A DNA stretch of 64,000 nt from WLMZ01 sp963732585 (GCA_963732585.1 CAVSZY010000002.1:124001-188000); one strand, 5' to 3'. Shown: positions 28,582 through 38,147, counted from the first letter of the stretch. Numbers and translations: made by a program. Notes: a model not told the origin generated them from the letters alone.

Positions 28582-30782
28582 TCAGCCACCCTCTTCCGAG
28601 AAGAAGACGGCGCGGGCGAGATCGTCGCGTTCGGCCAGTTCGCGAGCCGGGCCAGAGAACCGCACCGTTCCTTTTCGAGGAAGATGGCCCGATCAGCGAT
28701 GCTGAGGGCGATGTTCAGCGATTGTTCGACGATGATGATCGTCTGGCCCTGGGCCTTGAGATCCTCGATGATCGCCAGCAGGTCCTGGACGACGATCGGG
28801 GCGAGGCCGAGCGACAATTCGTCGATGATCAAGATCTCCGGCTCATGCAACAAGGTGCGGGCCAGTGCCAGCATCTGCTGTTGACCGCCAGACATCGACG
28901 ATGCGAGCTGCGATTGGCGTTCGCGTAACGGGGGAAGGTGTCGAGCACCTTGTCGATACGACGCTCCATGTCGACGCGATCGTCGCGGTACAGGTAGGCG
29001 CCCATGCGCAGGTTCGCGTCCACGGTCATACCAGGGAAGACGCCCTTGCCGCCGGCGAGCATATGAATACCCATCTTCGCCCGTTGTTCCGGGGCGGCGT
29101 AGGTGATCGTTCGACCGTTGAGCCGAACAACGCCGCGCGACGGTGTGCCCAACCCGGTGACCACCCGCAGCAATGTCGACTTGCCACTCCCGTTGGTGCC
29201 GAGGAGTGCGAGCACTTCTCCCTTGGCAACTTCGAATCCCACCCCGAAGAGCACCTGTACATGTCCGTAGGAAAAGTCGACGTCGGCGACTTGGAGCGCT
29301 GGAATGTTGTCGGGGTCTTCGCGCTGGCGATCGTGTTCGGCGAGCTCTTCACGCAGTTCACTGACCACCATCGACAAGTCGTTACGAATGAAGCCCGCGC
29401 CGCGAATCATCAGATAGCCGCCGATCAAGGTGGACGGCACCGCCAGCGAGATCACCGCCGCCCGCGTACCCCAGGCGGAGGAGATCAACCCGGCCGCCGC
29501 GGCGCCACCGGTGGCCCCGAAGAAGAAGACATACAGCGCGGCCATAGCCGAGCCCATGCCTCGAAGGCGATAGGGCACGATCGAGGTGATCAGCGGGCCG
29601 ACCATGGCGAACGCCGAGGAGAGCAGCACCGAAAATGGAATGCCCAGAAGGGTGAACAGCCACACGTTGGGGGCGTTGAACTGCAACGGGGTGATCAGCG
29701 CTGCCGGGAGGACCAACCGACCGACAAGCCGGAGGGCATCGGCGGGGCTGCGGCGATACAACTTGTCGTAATAGCGAGCGACAAAGGGCAGAACGACCAG
29801 TACCCCGACCCCGGTTGCGCTGCCGACGACGCCACGCCCGAAGGTGTCGAGCCCGAACTCGTCTTCGAGATACAGATTGGACAGGATCGGCATGGTCAAC
29901 AGGCCAAACCCGATTGCGGTGAAGGCCAGCAGAACCGTCTTCATCGTGCGGATCTGCAGCAGGCGGGCGAATGCCGCCTCGACCGAAACCGGTGCCGGAT
30001 CGACTTCGGCGATCACCTCTCCGAGCACGTCCGCCTTTTCGAACTGACCACGGGGTGGTTCGGGAAGGCGGAAAGCGAAGAACGCCGCGATCGACACCGG
30101 CACGCCGGCGACAAGAAACGCCCACCGCCAGCCGCTGCCACCACCGGCCAGCGACGCGACACCACCGATCAAGATCGGGCTGAGCACAGCAGCCAGGCGA
30201 CCGGACGCGTCCTTGATCGCGCCGACTCGACCACGAACCTGGATTGGGTAGCTATCGGCGATCAACGATCCATGGACCGGTCCAGCGTTGGCTTTGGCGA
30301 CACCCGCCCCGAATCGAGCCAGCACGAACATCAGAGCATTGACGGCAAACCCCGACAGTGCCACAAAACCGGCGAAGGCGAAGCTGGAGATGCCGATAAT
30401 TCGACTGCGGCGGAATCGGTCGGCCAGCCATCCCATCGGCAACGAACCCAACACAAAGAACGCTCCGCTGGCCGAGGCGATGAAGACCATCACCGACTCG
30501 CTGACGTTGAAAGTCTTGCGGATATCGGGTGCCAGCAGCGCGACTCCAGCCGTCTCCAACTCGTCGAGTCCGTTGATCAACGCCAACACGACGATCGTGA
30601 ACCAGCCCCCTCGCTCAACCCCCTGGCGTAACGTCATCGGCTCGCCGCCGACACCAGGGAGCAGATCGTCGGCGAAAAGCACCTCGTCGGTCGCGCTCGG
30701 CGCGCAGCCGCTCGTCCTCGTGAAGCAGCACGGTAGAAGTCAAATCCGCCAGGTCTCCGCCCGGTCGTTGCGCGTCGCTCAT
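28582..30782 (-). CDS. Major-facilitator transporter fused to a LivF-type ABC ATPase (three indels)
   Basis: 733 codons when three single-base indels are repaired: an extra base at 30689-30690, a missing one in the G run at 28930-28934, and one near 28670. The start ATG at 30782 gives a charged ~45-residue tail. Residues ~50-460 form an MFS domain (GVALLAPDIRKTF, GSLPMGWLADRFRRSR with the loop-2 motif, RFGAGVAKANAGPVHG). A linker with EELAEHDRQREDP follows, then LivF: LLGTNGSGKSTLL, SMSGGQQQMLALAR, ILIIDELSLGLAP, IIIVEQSL. It is the partner ATPase of the fused permease downstream. An MFS-LivF chimaera is odd; the MFS part might regulate, dock or transport independently. Confidence 0.8.
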
Positions 30783-30868
30783 CGCTCTCGTCGCACCACT
30801 TCTGGCATTACTCGCTCCCCATTGTCAGCTCTTTGTTGCGTAACGAACGGACCACATCCTGTCGCGTC

Positions 30869-30889
30869 TTGACTCCGATGTCAATATTG
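30869..30889. promoter_or_regulatory. Operator-like site before the transporter operon
   Basis: TTGAC-TCCGAT-GTCAA followed by TATTG; the two 5-bp half-sites form a perfect inverted repeat. It lies 87-107 bp before the transporter start at 30782. It is the best symmetric half-site pair of the five members. Confidence 0.5.
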
Positions 30890-30940
30890 GATAAAAGACC
30901 AGACGAAGCATGCCTCACCGCTGCCGACAGGCCCGGCGGT

Positions 30941-32665
30941 TTAGTCGGTGCCGTGGAGCAGGAGGCGGCCCGGCGTTGCTCCGGTGCATTCGCCGTCGAT
31001 GAATGTGGTGACGCCGTTGACGATGATCCGGTCATACCCGGTGGCCTTCTGGACCAGACGCCACTCGCCGGCGGGGTAATCCCACAGGCGCTCGGTCGGC
31101 AGGCTGTCGACCGTATCTGGGTTGTAGATAACCACGTCGGCCGGTGCGCCTTCGGCCAGGAAACCGCGGCCCTTCAAACCAGCTGCTTGGGCCGGATAGG
31201 CCGACAACCGCCAGTGAGCCTGCTCCAAGCTCATGATGCCGTGTTCACGCACCCACAGTCCCAGAAGTTCGGTTGCATATCGGGCGGTGGTCACGAACTT
31301 GGTGTGCGCACCGCCATCGCTGACGCCGGGCAAAGCCATTGACGAGGTCGCGATTTCCTTCATTGCCGCGGGTGGCGTGCGCAACAGCGGCGTGGCAAAG
31401 CCGACCCGCAACTCTGCGGCCACCGCGACGTCCAGCATCGCGTCGATCTGGTGCTTGCCTTCGCGGTCGGCGATCTCGCCGATGGTGAAACCCTCGTAGG
31501 TTTCCTTCAGGTACTGAGCGTTGGGCACGTCGCTGGACACCCAGTGCACCTTGATCTGGCCCAGCGGGTACCCGGCGCCAAACAGACCGCCACGCAACTC
31601 GTGCATTTCCTTCATGGCGTCACGCCGCACGGGATCGGCGAGCTTGACCCGCTTCTCGGCCACGGTGCCGATTAGCGCCTCTTTCCAGCAGGGAATGGCG
31701 TCGGCCAGGTTGTATTCCTCCAAGGTGAATTCGGAGGCGAAGTTCGTGGTCAGGGCCTGGGCGAAGACCCGCAGACCTTCGACTTCGTTCAGTTCAGTCA
31801 GCCGTTTGATTGCGGCGCGATGCCCTTGCTGCTGGCTGCCGTGTTGGTTCAGGGCACCGTCGGCCAACAATGCATTCCAAATGATCGGGCGACCGCTTTC
31901 GCGGGCCATGAACGCTGCGGTTTCCAGCGGCCCGGTGATCTGGGCGACGCCTCGGCCGAGCGAGCCCATCGCCTGGCAGAAGGCGGCAACTTCGCGTTCG
32001 GTCATCAAGTCGGTGACCATGGGCGTGCCGTCGAAGTCGAGTTGCACGTTGCCGATCTCACCCAAAATCTGGGCGCTGAAGCCGCAACCGCCGACCCGCA
32101 TACCTTCGACCAACAACGCACACATTTGCGCCAACTCGTCATCGGTGACACGACGCTGTTTCGCCTCGTCCAAGCCAACGACGTAGCCATACAACGGCGC
32201 CAGCGGCACGAACGACATGACGTTCACGCCCTTGGGTGCCCGATCGACGCTGTCGAGGAACTCCTCGAAGGTTTCCCAATCCCACGGCATGCCCTGGCGC
32301 ATAGTCTCCAGCGGCACGGCCTCGTTGCGCGACAGGCTGAGCATGGTGCGCTCCCGATCCTCGGGCTTACACGGGGCGAAACCGAACCCGCAGTTACCGA
32401 TGACCACGCTGGTCACGCCGTGCCAACCCGACATCGTGCACCACGGATCCCAGAACAACTGGCTGTCGTAGTGGGTGTGCAGGTCAACGAAGCCGGGGGC
32501 GACGACTTTGCCAGCGGCGTCGACAACCTCGGCGCCCTCGGAAGCGGGGATGGACCCGATACGGGCGATCTTGCCGTCAACGATGGCGACGTCGGCTCGG
32601 TAGCGCGGCGTCTGCAACCCATCGATGATGGTGCCGCCCTTGATAACGAGGTCATAGGTGGCCAT
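30941..32665 (-). CDS. N-acyl-D-amino-acid deacylase (D-aminoacylase)-like amidohydrolase
   Basis: 574 residues from the ATG at 32665. The N-terminal beta-sandwich DLVIKGGTIIDG, the metal motif FVDLHTHYDSQLFWDP (H-x-H), NCGFGFAPC, and the late SDGGAHTKF with the catalytic Asp place it in the D-aminoacylase/urease-like superfamily. The composite active site normally uses one or two zinc ions. Family members in degradation clusters hydrolyse amides or cyclic amides of unknown kind. It lies 48 bp after the amidohydrolase-2 gene at 32714 and shares its operator. Confidence 0.88.
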   Translation of the reverse strand: MATYDLVIKGGTIIDGLQTPRYRADVAIVDGKIARIGSIPASEGAEVVDAAGKVVAPGFVDLHTHYDSQLFWDPWCTMSGWHGVTSVVIGNCGFGFAPCKPEDRERTMLSLSRNEAVPLETMRQGMPWDWETFEEFLDSVDRAPKGVNVMSFVPLAPLYGYVVGLDEAKQRRVTDDELAQMCALLVEGMRVGGCGFSAQILGEIGNVQLDFDGTPMVTDLMTEREVAAFCQAMGSLGRGVAQITGPLETAAFMARESGRPIIWNALLADGALNQHGSQQQGHRAAIKRLTELNEVEGLRVFAQALTTNFASEFTLEEYNLADAIPCWKEALIGTVAEKRVKLADPVRRDAMKEMHELRGGLFGAGYPLGQIKVHWVSSDVPNAQYLKETYEGFTIGEIADREGKHQIDAMLDVAVAAELRVGFATPLLRTPPAAMKEIATSSMALPGVSDGGAHTKFVTTARYATELLGLWVREHGIMSLEQAHWRLSAYPAQAAGLKGRGFLAEGAPADVVIYNPDTVDSLPTERLWDYPAGEWRLVQKATGYDRIIVNGVTTFIDGECTGATPGRLLLHGTD

Positions 32666-32713
32666 GCGACCCAACTTTCTTCAACGATTCGACGAGCTTC
32701 ACAGGGAACGGGT

Positions 32714-33928
32714 TCATGCCGGGTGGGTCAAGCTGCGGGCGTTTTCGTACATGATCTTGTACTGATCTGCCTGAGAGAAGTTCGTGACGTTGGCCAAGAA
32801 GTCACGGGGTTGCGCGTAACCCTCGCCATGCGGCCAGTCCGAACCGAACAGGATGCGATCGGCCGGAAGGTGGCGGGCCAATTCGTCGACGGATTCCTCC
32901 ACGAACGGCGCCACCCAGCAATGCTGCACGAACTGTTCGCGGGGGCTGGATGTGTAACCGCCTGTGTGACCAAGTGCGTCAAGCGCCATCAATAACGACG
33001 GCACCCAGGCACCCCCGTTTTCGATGAAGGCGATATTCAGTTTCGGAAACCGCTCGAACAGGCGGTGGGCCACCAGCACGTAGGCCAGATCGTGAACCAT
33101 TCGCCCCTTCATCAGCGGCCCGAACAGTGACGCGCCAAGCGTCATGCTCTGGTCTTCCTCGGACACTTCCGCCACCGGTGCACTGGTCGACCAGATTCGA
33201 TTGAGTACGGCATCAAGCTCGAGGTAGGAGTGATCGGTGCTGTCGTGCGGGGCGACCACCACGTTGGCCTCCTGCACCAGGCCCCAAAAGCGGTCGAACA
33301 TCGGGTCTGCGGGCGACCGTGTGCCGTGCGCCGTCAAGGCCGGACCCTGGCGCAGGGTGACCACTCGCGCCCCACGATCAAGGCACCACTGCAGTTCGGT
33401 GACGGCCACATCCGGGTCGGTCAGGTTCATGTACGGCACGCCGAAGATACGACCCTGGTACGCGAAACCCCACTCGTCGTCGACCCACCGGTTGAAGGCC
33501 CGGAAGATCTCGACGGACGCTTCAAGATCGGACTGTAGCTCGGCCTCGAGCACGACACCATGAGAGGGAAACATCCACGTGGCCTCGACACCCTGGGTGT
33601 CCATCACCTGCAGCCGTGCGTCGCGGTCGTACCACTCGGGACGACTGCTCGGTTCGACAGTGAATGCCGCGTAGAAGTCCCGCTTGCTGGTCTTTCCTTG
33701 GAAGAAGTCCAGAAACGCACCGGGCTCCGGCCGCTTGTGTACGTCTGGCGGACCCGGAAGCGTGTCGACCACCTGGTCATTGACGACGTAGCGGCGCAGG
33801 CCGTCGACGTCCTTGATCTGAACACCGCGATCTTTGAACTTGGCCGACCGATGCCGCGTGAACGCATCGCTGGTCTCCCAGTAGTGGTTATCGGCATCAA
33901 ACAGCTTGTCGAGTGCGGTTGACGGCAT
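32714..33928 (-). CDS. Amidohydrolase-2 family protein
   Basis: 404 residues from the ATG at 33928. Key parts are KLFDADNHYWET (metal D-x-x-H), VVVAPHDSTDHSYLE (metal His) and ILFGSDWPHGEG (late Asp). It is closest in layout to the protein at 20701 (TRHRSAKFKDRGVQIKDVDG against TRHQDRRLRNRGVKWADIDG), so these are probably paralogues for related intermediates. It is first of a two-gene minus-strand unit with a perfect 16-bp palindromic operator-like site 39-54 bp upstream. Confidence 0.88.
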   Translation of the reverse strand: MPSTALDKLFDADNHYWETSDAFTRHRSAKFKDRGVQIKDVDGLRRYVVNDQVVDTLPGPPDVHKRPEPGAFLDFFQGKTSKRDFYAAFTVEPSSRPEWYDRDARLQVMDTQGVEATWMFPSHGVVLEAELQSDLEASVEIFRAFNRWVDDEWGFAYQGRIFGVPYMNLTDPDVAVTELQWCLDRGARVVTLRQGPALTAHGTRSPADPMFDRFWGLVQEANVVVAPHDSTDHSYLELDAVLNRIWSTSAPVAEVSEEDQSMTLGASLFGPLMKGRMVHDLAYVLVAHRLFERFPKLNIAFIENGGAWVPSLLMALDALGHTGGYTSSPREQFVQHCWVAPFVEESVDELARHLPADRILFGSDWPHGEGYAQPRDFLANVTNFSQADQYKIMYENARSLTHPA

Positions 33929-33966
33929 GGTGACCCCTTCCAGCGACGATCGCGCTGCCTAACTCT

Positions 33967-33985
33967 ATATCGACGTCGATATCAG
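33967..33985. promoter_or_regulatory. Operator-like site before the amidohydrolase at 33928
   Basis: ATATCGACGTCGATAT is a perfect 16-bp palindrome and contains the family pattern TCGAC-GTCGAT-ATCAG. It lies 39-54 bp upstream of the ATG. It is the most symmetric member overall. Confidence 0.55.
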
Positions 33986-34093
33986 ATGTCTCGTCGGCCC
34001 GTTTCGTTGCGGGGGATTGTCCATGCGTCGGGTGACCCGCCGAGCCATTATGTCCGGCGGATGACCGAGCAAAGCAAGACGTTGTTATCGCAT

Positions 34094-34162
34094 TCTCGAA
34101 GTTGTACTCTAGATTATCTCGAAATCGTACTCTAGATTTTCTCGAAATCGTACTTTAGTGAT
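34094..34162 (+). repeat. Three tandem 23-bp repeats before the DUF4143 ATPase gene at 34187
   Basis: Three head-to-tail copies (34094-34116, 34117-34139, 34140-34162) share CTCGAAATCGTACTCTAGA or close variants and end 24 bp before the ATG. A -10-like TACTGT (34174-34179) lies 7 bases before the ATG, so the transcript is probably leaderless and the third repeat covers the -35 zone. Repeats of the same period but other sequence precede two more ATPases of this family in the window. Confidence 0.85.
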
Positions 34163-34186
34163 CATCGGTCCTGTACTGTGGCCCGC

Positions 34187-35470
34187 ATGGCCGACTCACT
34201 ACGCGCTGCCACGTACCAGCGACGAGTCATAGATGACCAGCTCGACGTGCTGCTTTCCGGTGCCGCTGCCATCTCAATCGAAGGAGCGAAGGGCGTGGGC
34301 AAGAGCGCCACGGCGGCGGAACGCGTCGACACCGAGTACAACCTCGAAGACCCCACAGTTCGAGCGTTACTCGAAGGCGATCCACGCCGCATTCTGAGCG
34401 CTGAACGCGTGCTGCTCGACGAATGGCAACACCTCCCTCAGACCTGGGACCTGGTGCGTAGGGCGGTCGATGCTCAAGCGAAACCAGGAACGTTCGTGCT
34501 CACCGGTTCGGCCTCCCTCGATGAGCCCGGTCGCCATTCTGGTGCCGGGCGGATCCTGCGTTTACAGATGCGACCTCTGGCACTCAGCGAACGCGGGTAC
34601 CAGCCAACGGTCAGCCTCGGTGAGCTACTGAATGGCGATCGACCCGCCATCGACGGCACGACTGACGTCCGCCTGGGCGACTACACCTGCGAGATCTGCG
34701 CATCTGGATTTCCAGGCATTCGGTCTCTCCCCGAACCGGTCCGACGGACACAACTGGAGAGCTACATTGACCGGGTCATCGACCGCGAGGTCGCCGAACT
34801 CGGCCACCGAGTGCGGCGACCCGTCCAACTTCGCAACTGGATGGCCGCCTATGGGGCGGCGACCGCGACGACTGCGAGTTGGGAGAAGATCCGCGACGCG
34901 GCAACACCGGGTTCCGCCAGCAAGCCATCTCGAAACGCCACGAACCCCTATCGAGACATCCTCGAACGGCTATTCATTCTCGACCCCATCCCGGCGTGGG
35001 CTCCGACGCGAAGCCTCCTCAATCAGCTCGGGTCGTCCCCGAAACACCACCTGGTCGACCCTGCACTTGCCGTGACCCTCCTCGGCCTTGACGAACAGGC
35101 GCTTCTCCACGGCGACGACGAGCCAGACCAGGTCCGGGATGGCCCCTTTCTCGGAGCCCTGTTCGAGTCACTCGTCACGCTCAGCATCCGAGCGTACGCC
35201 GCCGGGTCCGAAGCCCGCGTCCAGCATTTCCGCACCCACCGCGGCGAACACGAGGTCGACCTCATCGTCGAGCGCAGAGACCGGCGAGTGCTCGCTGTTG
35301 AATGCAAGCTCGCCGCCGCTGTCGATGACGAAGACGTCCGCCATCTCCTCTGGCTGCGCGACCGACTCGGGCGCGACATCATCGACGCAGTCATCATCAC
35401 CACCGGCGCATACGCCTACCGGCGCGCTGATGGCATCGCCGTCGTCCCTGCAGCGCTTCTCGGCCCGTAA
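34187..35470 (+). CDS. AAA_14/DUF4143 ATPase
   Basis: 427 residues from the ATG at 34187. The AAA_14 part has a Walker A, IEGAKGVGKSATA (residues ~32-44), a Walker B, VLLDEWQ (~78-84), and sensor-1-like TFVLTGSAS. The C-terminal DUF4143 part contains HEVDLIVERRDRRVLAVECK, which matches the D...E-x-K core of the PD-(D/E)XK nuclease fold. No function is established for the family; signalling and defence roles have been suggested for relatives. The only nearby partner is its repeat array. A start three codons earlier is possible. Confidence 0.88.
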   Translation: MADSLRAATYQRRVIDDQLDVLLSGAAAISIEGAKGVGKSATAAERVDTEYNLEDPTVRALLEGDPRRILSAERVLLDEWQHLPQTWDLVRRAVDAQAKPGTFVLTGSASLDEPGRHSGAGRILRLQMRPLALSERGYQPTVSLGELLNGDRPAIDGTTDVRLGDYTCEICASGFPGIRSLPEPVRRTQLESYIDRVIDREVAELGHRVRRPVQLRNWMAAYGAATATTASWEKIRDAATPGSASKPSRNATNPYRDILERLFILDPIPAWAPTRSLLNQLGSSPKHHLVDPALAVTLLGLDEQALLHGDDEPDQVRDGPFLGALFESLVTLSIRAYAAGSEARVQHFRTHRGEHEVDLIVERRDRRVLAVECKLAAAVDDEDVRHLLWLRDRLGRDIIDAVIITTGAYAYRRADGIAVVPAALLGP

Positions 35471-35595
35471 GCGCCTCGTTGCGCCGTCCCGGCCGTCGCT
35501 CGATCTCCGACTCTCAGCCCGTCTGTCTGCCGTCAGCAATTCGCGCATTTGCGCTTCTTTGAAGGGTCGACTCTGCAAAACTCCCTATCAAAGCG

Positions 35596-35877
35596 TTACA
35601 GCAGCTGGCGCGCCGCGACGAGCATTCGGTGCAGGTTGCGCGCCTCGACCCTGCCGGTTTGGGAGAGCAGCCGTTCAGGAAGCGTCGTGGTCATCATGTC
35701 GATAGCGAACCCGGCGATACGCCAAGGCGACGGAACCTCGGCAGTCGGACCTAGGTCCGCTGGCGCGACCACTATGCGCCCGGCGATACGAGCTACGGAT
35801 GCTGGCGAGAGAACGACGACTGGATGGCGCTGCTCAAGGCCAAGATCGGCAAGGTACACGTCACCGGCGTCGATCAC
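35596..35877 (-). CDS. MazF/PemK-like toxin
   Basis: 93 residues. DAGDVYLADLGLEQRHPVVVLSP is the start of the MazF/PemK fold, with the conserved R-H-P turn and the strand VVVLSP. MIDAG follows the antitoxin stop in an ATGA overlap. Family members cut mRNA at short sequence motifs and are neutralised by the upstream protein. The C-terminal half is weaker but length and layout are right. It is the second gene of a two-gene minus-strand operon. Confidence 0.75.
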   Translation of the reverse strand: MIDAGDVYLADLGLEQRHPVVVLSPASVARIAGRIVVAPADLGPTAEVPSPWRIAGFAIDMMTTTLPERLLSQTGRVEARNLHRMLVAARQLL

Positions 35878-36107
35878 CGTAGCCGACTCGTGATGCTGTC
35901 CAATTCCCGCTCTCGAGCATCAATTTCGTCGCGCGTCACCTGCGGCAACGAACTCCGCCACGCGACATGCGCTTCGGCCTGCTGCCAAAACTTGGCGGCG
36001 TCCAATGCGTCAAGCGCCTCGAGAATCGTTGCTTCGAGCGTCGACCCGTTGAACGAGCGGAGTCGGTCGCGAGTCTCGTTTGAGACCTTCACAGTCGTTA
36101 CAGGCAT
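35874..36107 (-). CDS. Antitoxin of the MazEF-like pair
   Basis: 77 residues. MPVTTVKVSNETRDRLRSF is a ribbon-helix-helix-like start, and the helix-rich tail would wrap the toxin. Its stop overlaps the toxin start. The promoter has TATACT only 6 bases before the ATG, so the message is probably leaderless. The inverted repeat ATACT-N3-AGTAT overlaps the -10 and the start codon and would be the autoregulatory operator. Confidence 0.75.
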   Translation of the reverse strand: MPVTTVKVSNETRDRLRSFNGSTLEATILEALDALDAAKFWQQAEAHVAWRSSLPQVTRDEIDARERELDSITSRLR

Positions 36108-36118
36108 ACTTCGAGTAT
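36106..36118 (-). promoter_or_regulatory. Leaderless promoter and palindromic operator of the MazEF-like pair
   Basis: ATACT-TCG-AGTAT on the plus strand is a perfect 5+3+5 inverted repeat. On the minus strand it provides a -10 TATACT ending 6 bases before the antitoxin ATG (36107). Confidence 0.65.
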
Positions 36119-36522
36119 ACCTCGGTCCTTGGTCCGCGAGCAGTGCACGAAGGAGTGTTCATGCCCCTCGGCGCGAGGAGCGTCCAAGGAATAGAGCCTC
36201 CGCTGATACCAGTGGGATTGACGATTCCCGCGTAATCAGGTGTCCAACAAGCCGGGTCGATATCAGCCATCGAGCACGTACAGTCGGTTCAGGCGCCGCG
36301 CATGAGATCGAAGCAGCGAAGGGGTGTCAGGGCCGCCTCGAAGCACAACCGATGCGTCGAGTGGCGGGCGCTCGTCCCGCACATGGAGGCGGAGTTCGAC
36401 ACCTTCATTACCCCGTTGTCGTCCAACGCGAAGTCACAATTGATCAATTAGTCGAGCGCCGTCGACAATATGGCAACTAAACCAGTCACTAAGGGTGTTA
36501 AGGGCTGTTAATCTGGTCACAC
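36119..36522. other. 404-bp intergenic stretch between the MazEF-like pair and hipB
   Basis: No gene is recognised. A short plus-strand reading near 36300-36480 gives a MarR-tail-like phrase (MEAEFDTFITPLSSNAKSQL) but is too short and isolated to call. Just before hipB, two TGTTAA boxes lie 9 bp apart (near 36500), flanked by the inverted pair ACCAG/CTGGT, a possible HipB operator. Confidence 0.4.
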
Positions 36523-36885
36523 ATGCCCCTCACCTATTCCCCTGCGACAACTGAAACAACGCAACTTCTTGGCGCTCGAGTCCGCCTGGCCCGCAAGGAA
36601 CGTCGCCTGACAGTCGCTCAGCTTGCCGAACGGGTAGGCGTCAGCCGGGTCACCGTGCAAAAGATCGAGCGCGGTGATCCAACTGTTGCTTTGGGTACGG
36701 CGTTCGAAGCGGCAACGTTGCTGGGGGTCGAACTCTTCCATGCCGATGCCAGTAGGCGACGACTAGAGGCGTCACGCATAGATGACAAGTTGGCGCTACT
36801 CCCTGCCTCGGTGCGACTCACAAGGCGCGATGATGACTTGCCGCGCCAACCGCGTTGCCGATTTACCTGCCAGAACTGCCCCTGA
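36523..36885 (+). CDS. HipB-like XRE-family antitoxin/regulator
   Basis: 120 residues. The helix-turn-helix is LLGARVRLARKERRLTVAQL then AERVGVSRVTVQKIERGDPT, an XRE/HipB domain. The KLALLP motif follows, as in HipB proteins next to HipA. The last ~25 residues (after RRDDDLP) look frameshifted or foreign, and the stop lies inside the truncated hipA. Intact HipB normally represses its own operon and blocks the HipA kinase. Confidence 0.78.
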   Translation: MPLTYSPATTETTQLLGARVRLARKERRLTVAQLAERVGVSRVTVQKIERGDPTVALGTAFEAATLLGVELFHADASRRRLEASRIDDKLALLPASVRLTRRDDDLPRQPRCRFTCQNCP

Positions 36886-37959
36886 TCGCTGGGCCGCAAC
36901 TTCCGCTCAGTGGTGAAGTCGCCGGGTGCATTCGCGACGCAGCGCCCGACGGGTGGGGACAACGGGTAATCGACAACCGCTTGGCCCAGGTACCTGGGTC
37001 CAGCGCCGCCCCGAGCTTGTTCACCTATCTGCTCGAATCGGGCTCGGACCGCATCGGTGCGTTGGACTTCCAGACTTCGCCTGAACAGTACGTCAGCGCG
37101 AGATCCAAGCGTCGCCTCGCTCACTGAACTCATGGAGTCCGCAGATCGAGTGGACGCTGGCATTCCACTGTCTCCAGAATTGGATCGGGCGCTACTCCAC
37201 GGCACCTCGATCGGCGGAGCGCGACCGAAGGCCATGCTCAGTGATCACAGTCGGGCGCTGATCGCCAAGTTCTCATGCTCGGCTGACACGTCACCACTGG
37301 TTCAGTTCGAATTTGTCGGCATGGAACTGGCTCGACGATGCGGCCTGCGGGTTGCGGCTGCCCAACTGGTCACCTCACAAGGCCGCCAGGTCTTAATCAT
37401 CGACCGCTTCGATCGCGCCACCAACGGCACACGCCGCGCGATGGTGTCGGCCTTGACGATTCTGGGATTGGATGAAAACGGCGGGCGTTACGCCAGCTAC
37501 GCCAACCTCGCCGACAGCATTCGGGCCCGGTTCACGGACCCAGACGCGACGTTGCGTGAACTTTTTGGACGCCTCGTCCTGAACGTTTTGATCGGCAACA
37601 CAGACGACCACGCCCGCAATCATTCTGCGTTCTGGAGCGGCACTGAACTCACGTTGACTCCGGCCTACGACATCTGCCCCTGGTTACGATCGGGCGGCGA
37701 GACCAGCCAGGCCATGGCAATAGATCGCGCGGGTCGACGCGACAGTCGCCTCATTGTGTGCCTCGATGCCGCTTCGACCTTTCATCTGGAGCGGCCCGAA
37801 GCCAGGGACATCATCGATAGACAGGTCGACACAATCACTTCCGACTGGAGCGAAGTCTGCGACCTGGCCGACCTGGACCCCGTCCAACGCCACCGGTTGC
37901 GAAACGGCGCCGTTCTTCACCCGTCAGTCTTCTACGACTACGACTCACGACGTACCTGA
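36855..37959 (+). pseudogene. HipA-like kinase, lacking its N-terminus and frameshifted
   Basis: HipA features: VAGCIRDAAPDGWGQRVID, LLHGTSIGGARPKAML, the ATP-site ALIAKFSC, LIIDRFDRA, the catalytic NTDDHARNHS and the metal-binding LTPAYDICP. The first frame ends at 37127 and the second starts upstream of it. One extra base near 37090 separates SPEQYV from ARDPSVASLTEL. The usual ~40-60 N-terminal residues are missing and the frame runs straight out of hipB, pointing to an internal deletion. HipA phosphorylates Glu-tRNA synthetase or related targets; this copy is probably dead. Confidence 0.75.
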
Positions 37960-38106
37960 CCAATCCGAAGGAGCTCGTCACTGCGAACATCGGCGTCGTT
38001 GGCGAGGGAAATGACGACGTCATTCGGCATGGCTCGGCAGCGCCATCGGTGACCGTCGTTGCTTGGGGAACTTCGTTTCGGCCCCACCGCTGATAACGAT
38101 CGCAAC

Positions 38107-38147
38107 CAAGTACGGCGCCACCCACAAAGGCGGGGACGCCGTACTTG
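38107..38147. terminator. Hairpin between convergent hipA and M28 peptidase
   Basis: CAAGTACGGCG pairs perfectly with CGCCGTACTTG (11 bp) around a 19-base loop, between the convergent ends at 37959 and 38169. Confidence 0.7.

Noticed and set aside
25746..28895. A single 1049-residue protein joining a LivF C-terminus to the fused permease
   Set aside because: The continuity results from two indels in the LivF part. With the repaired frame LivF ends at a TGA (28584-28582) just before the ATG at 28580.
34094..34162. CRISPR array
   Set aside because: Copies are directly adjacent without unique spacers and there are only three; this is a tandem repeat before a gene.
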